From: Verrucomicrobiota bacterium
GTDB taxonomy: Bacteria > Verrucomicrobiota > Verrucomicrobiia > Opitutales > Opitutaceae
NCBI GenBank assembly: GCA_030604905.1
Contig: JAUVVA010000001.1
Span: forward strand, 1-64,000
Direction of reading: 5' to 3'
Length of the DNA stretch: 64,000 bases
The translations under genes and the position numbers were made by a program. This document shows positions 34,116 through 42,650 of this stretch, piece after piece (the first letter of the stretch is position 1; each line of letters starts with the position of its first letter). The notes under the pieces are model-generated. The model saw nothing but the letters and a program-made list of their open reading frames with translations, did no database searches and was not told the origin of the DNA.

Positions 34116-35125
34116 ACCACGCGCCATCTTTCGCCGCCGCCGATGCGGAGCGGATCGAGGCCCTACGCGAGCTGATCGCGCAGGGCGGACGCTTCGATGG
34201 CGACGCGCACGTCACCGACCCCGCCCAGTGGCCGCCCGCGCTCGCGCAGCGGCTCGCCGACGAGCCCGATTATTTCCACGGCCGCCCGCTCAGCGCCGAG
34301 GAGCTGCTCGCCGAGATGGACGTGGCGGACGTCGCGATGGCGCTCATCTGGCAAAATCCCGCCGCCACCCGGCGCGGCCCGGATCGCGCGGACAACTTCG
34401 CCGCGCTCGCCGACTCCAACCGCGCCATCGCGCTGGCGGCCGCGCGCTGGCCCCGGCGCTTCGTGCCGGGCGGCTGGACCGACCCCGCCGGGCTCGGGGT
34501 GGACGAGGCGAAGCGAATGGTGGACCTTTGTGTGGACGAGCTGGGTTTCCGCATCGTGAAGATCAACCCGGCGCAAAACGCGATCCCGATGGACGGGGCC
34601 GAGGTGCGCGCGGTCACCGAGCACATCGTGGCGCGCGGCGCCTTGCCGGCTTTTCACGTCGGCGGCGACACGCCCTGGACGCCGGCCTCGGCGCTGGAGG
34701 GGCTCGCCCGTGTGATCGCGCCGTATCCCTTGATCGCGGTGCACATGGGCGGCGGCGGCTCGGGCTACGTGGAGGGCGACGAGACCTGCCGCGCGGTGCG
34801 CGAGGTCGGCCTGCGCCAGGAGAACATCCATTTCGTGCAGAGCGCCAAGCGCGACTCGCACATCGAGAGTGACCTCATCCGTTACCGGCTGGCCGGGCCG
34901 GCGGCGCTGGCGCGGATCGGCTTCGGCAGTGACGCGCCCTATGGCAAGCTCGCGTGGAATTTCGGCGGCGCGGAGGCGATGATCCGCGGGCTGCGCGACG
35001 ATCGCCATCCCGACCCGCGCCTCCGCGCGCAGCCGGGGCTCTTCACCGAGGCCGACGCGCGCGGGCTGCTCGGTGGCAACGTCGCCCGGCTGCTGCTGCG
35101 CTTTTGCGAGGCGAGGCGCGGCTAG
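34112..35125 (+). CDS. Amidohydrolase-family (Amidohydro_2) protein
   Basis: This is a 337-residue cytoplasmic TIM-barrel protein of the amidohydrolase-2 group (PF04909-type). Visible elements are GRFDGDAHVTDP at the first strand, with the metal site written D.H instead of H.H, then FRIVKINPAQNAIPMD, ALPAFHVGGDTP, IAVHMGGGGSG and IGFGSDAPYG at the last strand with its metal Asp. Members act as lactonases, hydrolases or decarboxylases on small cyclic or acidic compounds. A sugar lactonase role would suit this place, but that is a guess. The start overlaps the stop of the GH30-like gene by four bases. Confidence 0.75.
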   Translation: MNHAPSFAAADAERIEALRELIAQGGRFDGDAHVTDPAQWPPALAQRLADEPDYFHGRPLSAEELLAEMDVADVAMALIWQNPAATRRGPDRADNFAALADSNRAIALAAARWPRRFVPGGWTDPAGLGVDEAKRMVDLCVDELGFRIVKINPAQNAIPMDGAEVRAVTEHIVARGALPAFHVGGDTPWTPASALEGLARVIAPYPLIAVHMGGGGSGYVEGDETCRAVREVGLRQENIHFVQSAKRDSHIESDLIRYRLAGPAALARIGFGSDAPYGKLAWNFGGAEAMIRGLRDDRHPDPRLRAQPGLFTEADARGLLGGNVARLLLRFCEARRG

Positions 35126-35173
35126 TCTAGGATCCGGCCATCGAAGCGGCTTTGATGGCAGGAGACGGAGAAG

Positions 35174-35260
35174 GGCCGCAAAGAGGCACAAAAGGCGCAA
35201 AAAGGAGCCGGTGGTCGTTTCGTGAGGTCTGCATTGCGGCTTCTGCGCCTCTTTGCGGCC
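35174..35260. repeat. Dispersed palindromic repeat, copy 2
   Basis: GGCCGCAAAGAGGCACAAAAGG on the left pairs with TTCTGCGCCTCTTTGCGGCC on the right. The right arm is identical over 20 bases to copy 1 at 839-924, and the left arms differ at several positions. It lies between convergent genes, like copy 1. Confidence 0.75.
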
Positions 35261-35305
35261 ATGCCTCGCCAGACTTATCGAACTCCGCTTCGCGGTTCGA
35301 AACCG

Positions 35306-35341
35306 CGAAAAACAAGACGGGTCTCTCGGGCCCGCCTTGTT
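35306..35341 (-). terminator. Rho-independent terminator of the GH74 gene
   Basis: On the minus strand AACAAGGCGGG pairs with CCCGTCTTGTT, followed by TTTCGCG. A second hairpin, TTCGCGGTT-CGA-AACCGCGAA, lies directly beyond at 35289-35309. It is 11 bp after the stop at 35352. Confidence 0.75.
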
Positions 35342-35351
35342 TATCGATGTA

Positions 35352-37562
35352 TCAATCGCGCGCGGCGGGCGTGGCCATGAAGATGCCGCGACCGCCAGTG
35401 GCGATGAAGACGCGACCGTGAACCTGACGGCAGCCGGCCATACCCTGGGGCTTGTTGGGGAAACGACGGTAGTCGTGGATCGCAATCCAGGTCCGGCCCA
35501 TGTCGTCGGAGCGGTAGATGCCCTCGCGCTCCTCGCCCTCGAGGCGGCCGTAGAGGTAGGCGCTGGGCGTGTCGTCGGTGGGACCCTTGCCGAAGCTGAA
35601 GTAGTGCGCGTGCCGCACGTCCGGGCGGCGCTCGAAGGTGGCGCCGCCGTCGGTCGAGCGGAAGAGGCCGTTGCGCTCGAAGGCCACCCACACCTCGCCG
35701 GCGCGGCCGGGCACGGTCTTGATCTTGCGGTCCACGGCCTTCGGAAGTTCGGTGTTCACGATCTTCCAATTCACGCCGCCGTCCTCGCTGCGGTAGAAGT
35801 TGCCCGCGCCGTCGTGGGCGTAGAAGTGGCCGTTCACGCGATCGGCGGCGAGGGGGCTCTGGTAGTTGAAGATGAAGCGGTCCACCATGCTGCCGGCCTC
35901 CTCGCCGCGGGCGTTGCGCAGGCCACGCACCGTCTGCCAGGTGGCGCCGCGGTCGGCGGTGGCGTAGATGCCGTTGCCGGCGGTGTCCCACACGATGTGG
36001 CGGCCGTCGGCGGAGATGGCGACGCGGCCGCCGCCGGCCTCGGGGTGGGGACGGCTGCCGAAGCGCGTCCAGGTGCGGCCGCTGTCGTCGCTGATCGCGC
36101 CGTCGCCGGCCTTGGTCCAGTCGCGCACGGCGACGACCACGAGGGTGGAGGGCTTGTGCTCGGCGAAATCGGCGCCGGTGACGGCCGCGTTGAAATCGAA
36201 GGCGAGGTGGCGGAGGGTTTTTTCCGGATACGACTCGAATTGCTCGTGCACAAAGCCGGTGACGTCGGCCAGGCCGCTGAGCAGGGGCGGGCCGACGGGC
36301 GGGCTGATGAGGCCGTCGCCGATGCCGACTGTTTCCTCGATGTTCCAGGGCATCATCGACCAGGCGACGGTCGGCGCGGCGATGTCGCGGGTGCGCCAGA
36401 CCATATACCAGTCGGAATACCAGACCTCGCCGGGCGCGAAGGGGTTGAACTCGGCGGCGAAGGTGGAGGCGCGGGCTTTCTCCTTCGGATACCAGGGGAT
36501 GGTGGAGTGGTCGTGCTCGTCTTCGATCTGGCGCCAGGTGCGGCCGCGGTCCTCGCTGAAGAACATCGGGCAGCGGAAGCCCCAGAAGTGGCGCGAGGCC
36601 AGCATGCGGTCGTGGTTGTTGGGATCGATGCCGATCTGCACGAAGGTCTCCTGCGGGAGCGAATCGACGTGGGTCCAGGCGCGGCCGTCGAAGCGGGAGA
36701 GGCCGCGACGGTGGGTGATCCAGAGTTCGCCGTGGCGGTTGACGCGGGCGCGGTTGAAGCGCACCGGCGCGTCCTCGAGTTCGTGCCAGGTGAGGCCGCC
36801 GTCGGTGCTGCGGTGCAGGCGGGTGCGGCGCTCCTTGTCGAAGGCTCCGAGGTAGAGCACGCGGGTGCGGCGGGGATTTTCGATCACGCCGGAGGAGGTG
36901 TCGGCGACGAAGAGGAAGGTGCCGGAGGGTTCCTTTCTTTGCGGTTGCACGTCGCCGGTGGGGGCGGACGGCATGGGGGCCCAGGTGAGGCCGGCGTCGG
37001 TCGAGGCGATGAGGCCCTCGCGGGAGGCGTAGTAGACGATGGACGAGTTGTGCGGGTCCACCTGCATCGTGTTGGAGTGCGTCTGCTGCCAGTTGGAGGC
37101 GATCCAGACGCGGTGGCCGGTGCGGGTCCAGGTGTCGCCTCGGTCGGTGGATTTCCACATCTCGCCGCGGGTGTTCCAGCTGTCGGTGCCGGCGGCGAGG
37201 TAGACGATGTTGCCGGTCTCGTCGTTGGGGTCGATGGCGAGGGACTGGGCGGAGTTGAGGTCCTGGTCGGCGAGGGAAAGCCAGTCGAGAAGCTGTATCC
37301 AGGTATTGGATGCGGTGTCCCAGCGGTAGACTCCGCCGACGTCGGTGGTGATGTAGGCGAGATCCTTGACCTTGGGGTGGAAGGTGATGGTGGGGATGGA
37401 GCCGCCGCCACCGATCGGCACGGAGCGCCAATCATAGGCCTCGGCCGCGCGAGAGGCCAGGGCGACGGGCGCGGCGAGCACGATCAGGACTAGGCAGAGC
37501 GCGAGCAGGGGGTGCAGAAGGAGGCGAAGGGGGCGGGAGGAGGGCGGGGAACCGGGGAGCAT
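35352..37562 (-). CDS. GH74 xyloglucanase
   Basis: This 736-residue secreted enzyme has signal peptide RLLLHPLLALCLVLIVLAAPVALA. The tandem-propeller body begins YDWRSVPIGGGGSIPTITFHP, the common start of GH74. Both family aspartates are in normal context: D74 in ITTDVGGVYRW and D433 in GLADVTGFVH. It ends shortly after the last blade (FIATGGRGIFMATPAARD), so it has no extra module. The ORF track starts at a TTG at 37580; ATG 37562 gives a normal signal peptide. Upstream is a GH1 beta-glucosidase on the same strand, which could complete xyloglucan or cellobiose breakdown. A terminator follows at 35306. Confidence 0.92.
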   Translation of the reverse strand: MLPGSPPSSRPLRLLLHPLLALCLVLIVLAAPVALASRAAEAYDWRSVPIGGGGSIPTITFHPKVKDLAYITTDVGGVYRWDTASNTWIQLLDWLSLADQDLNSAQSLAIDPNDETGNIVYLAAGTDSWNTRGEMWKSTDRGDTWTRTGHRVWIASNWQQTHSNTMQVDPHNSSIVYYASREGLIASTDAGLTWAPMPSAPTGDVQPQRKEPSGTFLFVADTSSGVIENPRRTRVLYLGAFDKERRTRLHRSTDGGLTWHELEDAPVRFNRARVNRHGELWITHRRGLSRFDGRAWTHVDSLPQETFVQIGIDPNNHDRMLASRHFWGFRCPMFFSEDRGRTWRQIEDEHDHSTIPWYPKEKARASTFAAEFNPFAPGEVWYSDWYMVWRTRDIAAPTVAWSMMPWNIEETVGIGDGLISPPVGPPLLSGLADVTGFVHEQFESYPEKTLRHLAFDFNAAVTGADFAEHKPSTLVVVAVRDWTKAGDGAISDDSGRTWTRFGSRPHPEAGGGRVAISADGRHIVWDTAGNGIYATADRGATWQTVRGLRNARGEEAGSMVDRFIFNYQSPLAADRVNGHFYAHDGAGNFYRSEDGGVNWKIVNTELPKAVDRKIKTVPGRAGEVWVAFERNGLFRSTDGGATFERRPDVRHAHYFSFGKGPTDDTPSAYLYGRLEGEEREGIYRSDDMGRTWIAIHDYRRFPNKPQGMAGCRQVHGRVFIATGGRGIFMATPAARD

Positions 37563-37683
37563 GCGGCCAGCATAAGGCAAGGCCGCCGCCGGAGCGTATT
37601 GGCCTTTTCCGACAAACTTTGCATTTCCTCGGTAAGCCGTGGGGCTCCGAGCCGCGCGTGAGCCGAGGGCGCGGTTCCTTCGA

Positions 37684-39036
37684 TCAGAGGCGCTCGCCGT
37701 TGCTGCGAATCACCTCGGCATACCAGCGCGCGGAGGACTTGGGGGTGCGTTTGCCGGTGGGGTAGTCGACGTGCACGAGACCGAAGCGTTGGCGGTAACC
37801 TTCGCTCCACTCGAAGTTGTCCAGCAGCGACCAGTGGAAGTAGCCGGCGGCGGCCACTCCGTCGGCCGCCGCGCGGCGGAACTGCTCGAGGTAGCGCGCG
37901 GTGTAGTCGATGCGGTGCGGGTCGGGCACCTGGCCGTCGCGGTGCACCCAGTCGGCGCCGGAGCAACCGTTCTCGGTGATGACCACCGGCAGGCCGTAGC
38001 GTTCGTGCCAGAATTTCGGGCCCCAATAGAGCACCTCGGGCGTGATGTTCCAGTAGAGGTGGGTGAGGGGCGCGCCGAGCGGGCGCTCGAGCCGCTGCAC
38101 GGAGCCGTCCTCGGCGCGGCGCACCCGGTAGCCGTTGTAGAGATTGTAGCCAAACCAGTCCAGCGGCTGGCTGATCAGGGCGAGGTCGGCTTCGCTGTGG
38201 CGCGGCATGGCGTCGCCCCAGAGGCGGAGGCCGTCTTCCGGGTAGCGGCCCTTGTAGACCGGATCGAGCCACAAGACGGGGTTCCACATCGAGGTGTCGG
38301 TCACGGCGAAGGCCCGTTCGCGCGCCGCCTCGATGTCGGACGCGCTCTCGGTCGCGGGCACGGGCACGTCGCCGGTGGGGGCCCAGCCGATCAGGGGCGG
38401 GGTCTTGGCGCGGGCCCGGATCACTTGCACGGAGCGGCCGTGCGCGAGCAAGGTGTGGTGGGCGGCACGCAGCACCTCGGGCAGGCCGAGCTTGTCGCCC
38501 GGCGCGTGGTCGCCGCTTTGCAAGCCGAGGCCGACGAAGCAGGGCGGCTCGTTGAGCGTCATCCAGTGGCGCACCCGGTCGGAGAGGCGATCGACGACCA
38601 CGGCGGTGTATTCGGAAAACCACTTCGGGCTGTCGGGGTGGAGCCAGCCGCCGCGGCAGTAGAGTTCCCAGGGATAATCCCAATGAAAGAGCGTCGCCCA
38701 GGGCGTGATCTTTTTGGCCAGGAGCTCGTCCACGAGGCGATCGTAGAAGCCGAGTCCGGCCTCGTTTACCCGGCCGACGCCGTCCGGCAGGATGCGTGGC
38801 CAGGAGAGCGAGAAGCGGTAGGCCTGCAGGCCGATATCGGCCATGATCGCCACATCCTCGGCGTAGCGGTGATAGTGGTCGCAAGCGAGGTCGCCGGTGC
38901 AGCCGTTCCACACCTTGCCGGGTCGGCGGGTGAAACGATCCCAGACGGAGGGGCCTTTGCCGTCGGCGTCGGGCGCGCCTTCGATTTGGTAGGCGGAGGT
39001 GGCGGCGCCCCAGGTGAAGTTTGAGGGGAAGGACAT
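37684..39036 (-). CDS. GH1 beta-glucosidase
   Basis: This 450-residue cytoplasmic enzyme is of the usual GH1 length. It opens with FPSNFTWGAATSAYQIEGA, the GH1 N-terminal signature. The acid/base is E163 in MTLNEPPCF and the nucleophile is E355 in VVITENGCSG. The sugar-binding strand LLDNFEWSEGYRQRFGLVHVDY is intact. It should release glucose, or another sugar in beta linkage, from short oligosaccharides. The start at ATG 39036 is preceded by a pyrimidine-rich leader. It lies about 120 bp upstream of the GH74 gene on the same strand, which suggests a xyloglucan or glucan degradation pair of one secreted and one internal enzyme. Confidence 0.95.
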   Translation of the reverse strand: MSFPSNFTWGAATSAYQIEGAPDADGKGPSVWDRFTRRPGKVWNGCTGDLACDHYHRYAEDVAIMADIGLQAYRFSLSWPRILPDGVGRVNEAGLGFYDRLVDELLAKKITPWATLFHWDYPWELYCRGGWLHPDSPKWFSEYTAVVVDRLSDRVRHWMTLNEPPCFVGLGLQSGDHAPGDKLGLPEVLRAAHHTLLAHGRSVQVIRARAKTPPLIGWAPTGDVPVPATESASDIEAARERAFAVTDTSMWNPVLWLDPVYKGRYPEDGLRLWGDAMPRHSEADLALISQPLDWFGYNLYNGYRVRRAEDGSVQRLERPLGAPLTHLYWNITPEVLYWGPKFWHERYGLPVVITENGCSGADWVHRDGQVPDPHRIDYTARYLEQFRRAAADGVAAAGYFHWSLLDNFEWSEGYRQRFGLVHVDYPTGKRTPKSSARWYAEVIRSNGERL

Positions 39037-39223
39037 GCTTGGGGGAGGGGAGGAGCAGTTCAGGCAGGCCGGTGGCGAGAGCGGGGTAAAGGCAAAGTCG
39101 CCGACGGTCCTGCCCTCCGCACGTGCGGCTAAGGATGTCGAGATCGGCCAATAGCTTTCCCGCGCCTCTCCGCACTATGGTCTGCGGCCTTGCCCCGGTT
39201 CTTTCCCCTGGCCCCCAACAAAG

Positions 39224-42200
39224 ATGAAACTACCCCAAACCCTGAAAATCGCGCTCGGTCTCGCCCTGGCGCTTCCCTTCGGCGGCGCCTTGCGCGCGTC
39301 CGTCTTCACCGCGACTCCCACGGCCGACGCGTGGATCAGCAGTCATGCCGAGGCCAACCTCAATTTCGGCGGACAAAACGCCGACGGCGAGCGGCTGCGC
39401 GTGCGCAATCACGACGCCGCGTCGAACACGCGTCATCGCAAGAGCTACCTGCGCTTCGCCACCGGAGGCGCGGGCCAAAACCCCGCCACGGCCGAGGAGG
39501 CGCGCTTCACGCTGACGCTCGCCGCCTCGCAGAGCGGCACCTACCGGCTCTACGCGATCAACGACGGCGCGGCGGGCGACGCACCCAACGCCTGGTCCTC
39601 GACCGGGATCACCTGGAACAACGCCCCGCAAAACGACACCGCGAGCGGCGCCGGAATGGCCTCCGGCGCCACTTTGCTCGGCACCTTCTCGACCAGCGGG
39701 TCCGCGCCCGCCGGCCAGACGGTCGTGATCGACTCCGCGACGCTGCCGGCGCTGCTCACCGCGGTGCGCGCCGACACCAACAACTCGATCACCTTCGTTA
39801 TCACCCAAAGCGGCACGGCCGGCTCGAGCATCGATTTCGCTTCGAGCCGCCATGGCACGCTCGCCGCACCGCAGCTCCGCGTCGTTTACCCCGGCGCGGG
39901 CCAGCAGATCCCCGGCGACGCGATCTTCATGACGAGCACGGCCACGGGCGCCCGCGCGGCGGACGCGTGGATCAGCAGCCACGCTGAGGCCAACCTCAAC
40001 TTCGGCGGACAAAACGTCGACGGCGAGCGGCTGCGCATGCGCCACCACGGCAGCTCGTCCAACACCCGTCATCGCAAGAGCTACCTCCGCTTCGACCTCG
40101 CCGGCTCGATGCCGGTCGCGACGGTGCAGCAGGCGGGAGTGGTGCTCACGGTGCAGGCCTCCGCCGCGGGCTCCTTCCGGCTCTATGCCATCCGTGACGG
40201 CGTGAGCGGCGACGCGCAGAGCGCCTGGAGTTCCTCGACCATCACCTGGAACAACGCCCCGCAAAACAACACCGCCAGCGGCAACGGCGTGGGCTCCGGC
40301 ACCGACCTTGTGGCGAGCTTCACGCTCGTCGGCAACGAGCGCGCCGGCCACGAGATCACGCTGAGCTCGGGCGATCATCCCGCCCTGCTCGACGCGATCC
40401 GCGCCGACACCAACAGCCTGGTGACCTTCATCTTGGTGCAGCAGAACACCGCGGAGTCCAGCGCGGCCTTCGCCTCCTCGCGCCACCCGACGCTCGCCGC
40501 CCCCGGGCTCTGGCTGTATGGGGACGGCGGATACGACTGGCGCACCGTGCGTATCGGCGGCGGCGGAGCGATCCCGCACATCGTCGCGCACCCGCTCGTG
40601 CCCAACCTCTTCTTCGCCGCGACGGACGTGGGCTCGCCCTACCGCTGGAACCATGGCCAGCAGCGCTGGGAGCCGATGCTCCACGCCACGCCGTTGAGCA
40701 CCTGGTCGCTGGGCGCGGCCGGCAACATCGCCTTCGATCCCAACGACGCGAGCGGCAACACGCTGTTCGCGGCCGTCGGGAAATACAATTACGTCGAGGG
40801 CGACCTCCTCAAGTCCACGGACCGCGGCGCCACCTGGACGCGCATGAATCTGCCCGTGCGAGTCGGCGCCAACCAGGATCAGCTGCACGGCCAGCGGCTC
40901 GTCGTCGATCCGGTCAACAGCAACGTCGTCTATTTCCTCAGCCGCCAGGACGGCCTCTGGCGCAGCACCGGGGCGGGCAACCCCGGCACCTGGACGCAAC
41001 TCCATGCCGGCGAAAGCGGCCGCTTCATCCTGCTCGATCCCTCCGGTGGCAGCACCAGCGGTCCGAACCGCTCGGCCCGCATCTACATCCACTCCGCGAA
41101 CGGCGGGATCAAGCGCAGCACCAATGGCGGAACGTCCTTCCAGTCGATCGGTGGCCCGTCCGGCGGCATTCGTCGCGGCGCGATCGGTGGTGACGGCGTC
41201 CTTTACGTGACCACCTCGACCGGCGTGTGGCGTTACAAGAACAACGCGTGGGCGGTGAACACCAACGCCAACGAATACGCCGCCATCGCGGTGAGCCCGC
41301 ACAATCCCCAGCACGTGCTCGCGGCGCGGCACGACTGGGCGCACAAGCAGAGCCTGCGCATCTCGCTCGACGGCGGCGACACCTGGGCGACCATGCCTTA
41401 TCAGCGCGATGTGTCGGAGGCGCCGTGGGTGCCGGACGACTACTTCGCCTCCTCGCCCTTCGATTTCGCGTGGTGTCCACACACGCCCGGCCGCGTGTGG
41501 TTCTCCGATTGGTATTTTACGTGGGAAACTCAGAACGTCTTCGCCGCCACGCCGGCCTGGAAGGCGCGCGCCCGCGGCATGGAGGTGGGCGTCACCATCG
41601 GCTCGCTTCTCTCCCCGCCCTCCGGATCCAACTGGCTTCACAGCGGCGTGGCCGACAACGGCGGCTGGGACCACAAGTCGCTGGTCGATTCGCCCGCCTA
41701 TTCGGTCGCTGGCAGCCCGCGGCTCCACGGTCACTTCGAGGGCATGGGCATCGCGGTGCAGGAGACCAACCCCAACTTCATCGTGCGCGTCGGTCGGCGC
41801 GACGGTTGGAACGGACTCGCGGCGGGCGGCTACTCGACGGATGGCGGGCTCACCTACACCCGCTTCACCAATCTCCCGCCCAACGGCGCCGGCGGCCGTG
41901 TCGCGGTCTCGGCCGACAGCACGAAGATGGTTTGGGTGGCGCAGCCGGTGAACTATGAGCACCCCGTGACGAAACAAGTCACGAACCAGCCCGGCGGCGT
42001 CTTCTACTCGCACGACCTCGGCCAGAGCTGGCACGTCTCGGTCGGCGCCCATGTGCAGACCATCGGCGGCACCGACACCTTCACCTACACGCAGCCCATC
42101 GCCGCGGACAAGGTGAATGGAAACAAGTTCTACATCTACCGCCGCGGCCGGCTCTATCGTAGCACCGATGGCGGCGCGAGTTTCGCCGAGATCCTCAACA

Positions 42201-42613
42201 CGCTTCCGTGGCACGAGATCTACACGCAGGTGAAGATCGACACCACGCCCGGCGTCGAGGGCGAGGTTTGGGTAAGCCTGCTCAACGACGGTCTCTGGCG
42301 CTCGATCGACAGCGGTTCGAGTTTCCAGAAGGTCGCCGCGGTGAACCGCTCCACCTTGTTCTCCATCGGCGCGGCGTCGCCCACGACCGGGCTCGCGACG
42401 ATCTACGTGCACGGGCGCGTCAACGGTGAGGACGGGGTCTTCCGCTCCGAGGACAAGGGCCTCACCTGGACCGAGATCTCCACCGCCACGCACCGTCTCG
42501 GCAACCAGCCCGACAGCATGGCGGCCTGCCGTCGCGTCTTTGGCCGCGTCTTCATCGGCAGCAACGGCGACGGCATCTTCGTCGGCCAGCCGGCCGGCAC
42601 TCCGCTGCCCTGA
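39224..42613 (+). CDS. GH74 enzyme with two N-terminal CBM96/DNRLRE modules
   Basis: This 1129-residue secreted protein has signal peptide KIALGLALALPFGGALRAS. Two CBM96/DNRLRE-type modules follow (about 30-225 and 245-430). Both have DAWISSHAEANLNFGGQN, RHRKSYLRF and ITWNNAPQN, and they are duplicates at DNA level. The GH74 propeller runs from about 440 to the end and starts YDWRTVRIGGGGAIPHIV. The aspartates are kept but in altered settings: D468 in AATDVGSPYRW and D811 in SGVADNGGWDH. CBM96-type modules are known for binding alginate, so the pairing with a GH74 barrel is uncommon. It is divergent from the GH1 gene and 37 bp upstream of a P450 gene. Confidence 0.87.
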   Translation: MKLPQTLKIALGLALALPFGGALRASVFTATPTADAWISSHAEANLNFGGQNADGERLRVRNHDAASNTRHRKSYLRFATGGAGQNPATAEEARFTLTLAASQSGTYRLYAINDGAAGDAPNAWSSTGITWNNAPQNDTASGAGMASGATLLGTFSTSGSAPAGQTVVIDSATLPALLTAVRADTNNSITFVITQSGTAGSSIDFASSRHGTLAAPQLRVVYPGAGQQIPGDAIFMTSTATGARAADAWISSHAEANLNFGGQNVDGERLRMRHHGSSSNTRHRKSYLRFDLAGSMPVATVQQAGVVLTVQASAAGSFRLYAIRDGVSGDAQSAWSSSTITWNNAPQNNTASGNGVGSGTDLVASFTLVGNERAGHEITLSSGDHPALLDAIRADTNSLVTFILVQQNTAESSAAFASSRHPTLAAPGLWLYGDGGYDWRTVRIGGGGAIPHIVAHPLVPNLFFAATDVGSPYRWNHGQQRWEPMLHATPLSTWSLGAAGNIAFDPNDASGNTLFAAVGKYNYVEGDLLKSTDRGATWTRMNLPVRVGANQDQLHGQRLVVDPVNSNVVYFLSRQDGLWRSTGAGNPGTWTQLHAGESGRFILLDPSGGSTSGPNRSARIYIHSANGGIKRSTNGGTSFQSIGGPSGGIRRGAIGGDGVLYVTTSTGVWRYKNNAWAVNTNANEYAAIAVSPHNPQHVLAARHDWAHKQSLRISLDGGDTWATMPYQRDVSEAPWVPDDYFASSPFDFAWCPHTPGRVWFSDWYFTWETQNVFAATPAWKARARGMEVGVTIGSLLSPPSGSNWLHSGVADNGGWDHKSLVDSPAYSVAGSPRLHGHFEGMGIAVQETNPNFIVRVGRRDGWNGLAAGGYSTDGGLTYTRFTNLPPNGAGGRVAVSADSTKMVWVAQPVNYEHPVTKQVTNQPGGVFYSHDLGQSWHVSVGAHVQTIGGTDTFTYTQPIAADKVNGNKFYIYRRGRLYRSTDGGASFAEILNTLPWHEIYTQVKIDTTPGVEGEVWVSLLNDGLWRSIDSGSSFQKVAAVNRSTLFSIGAASPTTGLATIYVHGRVNGEDGVFRSEDKGLTWTEISTATHRLGNQPDSMAACRRVFGRVFIGSNGDGIFVGQPAGTPLP
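39331..40510 (+). repeat. Internal duplication of the CBM96-like module
   Basis: Two units of about 560 bp (near 39331-39895 and 39960-40510) share long words such as TTCGGCGGACAAAACG and CGTCATCGCAAGAGCTACCT. They encode the two CBM96-like modules. The first half of each unit is more alike than the second. Confidence 0.8.
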
Positions 42614-42650
42614 GCACCTTGGGTGCCGGCTCCGTTTCTCCTCCACGTCC

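Noticed and set aside
35253-37493. 746-residue plus-strand ORF opposite the GH74 gene
   Set aside because: Same shadow pattern; the minus strand carries both GH74 aspartates and a signal peptide.
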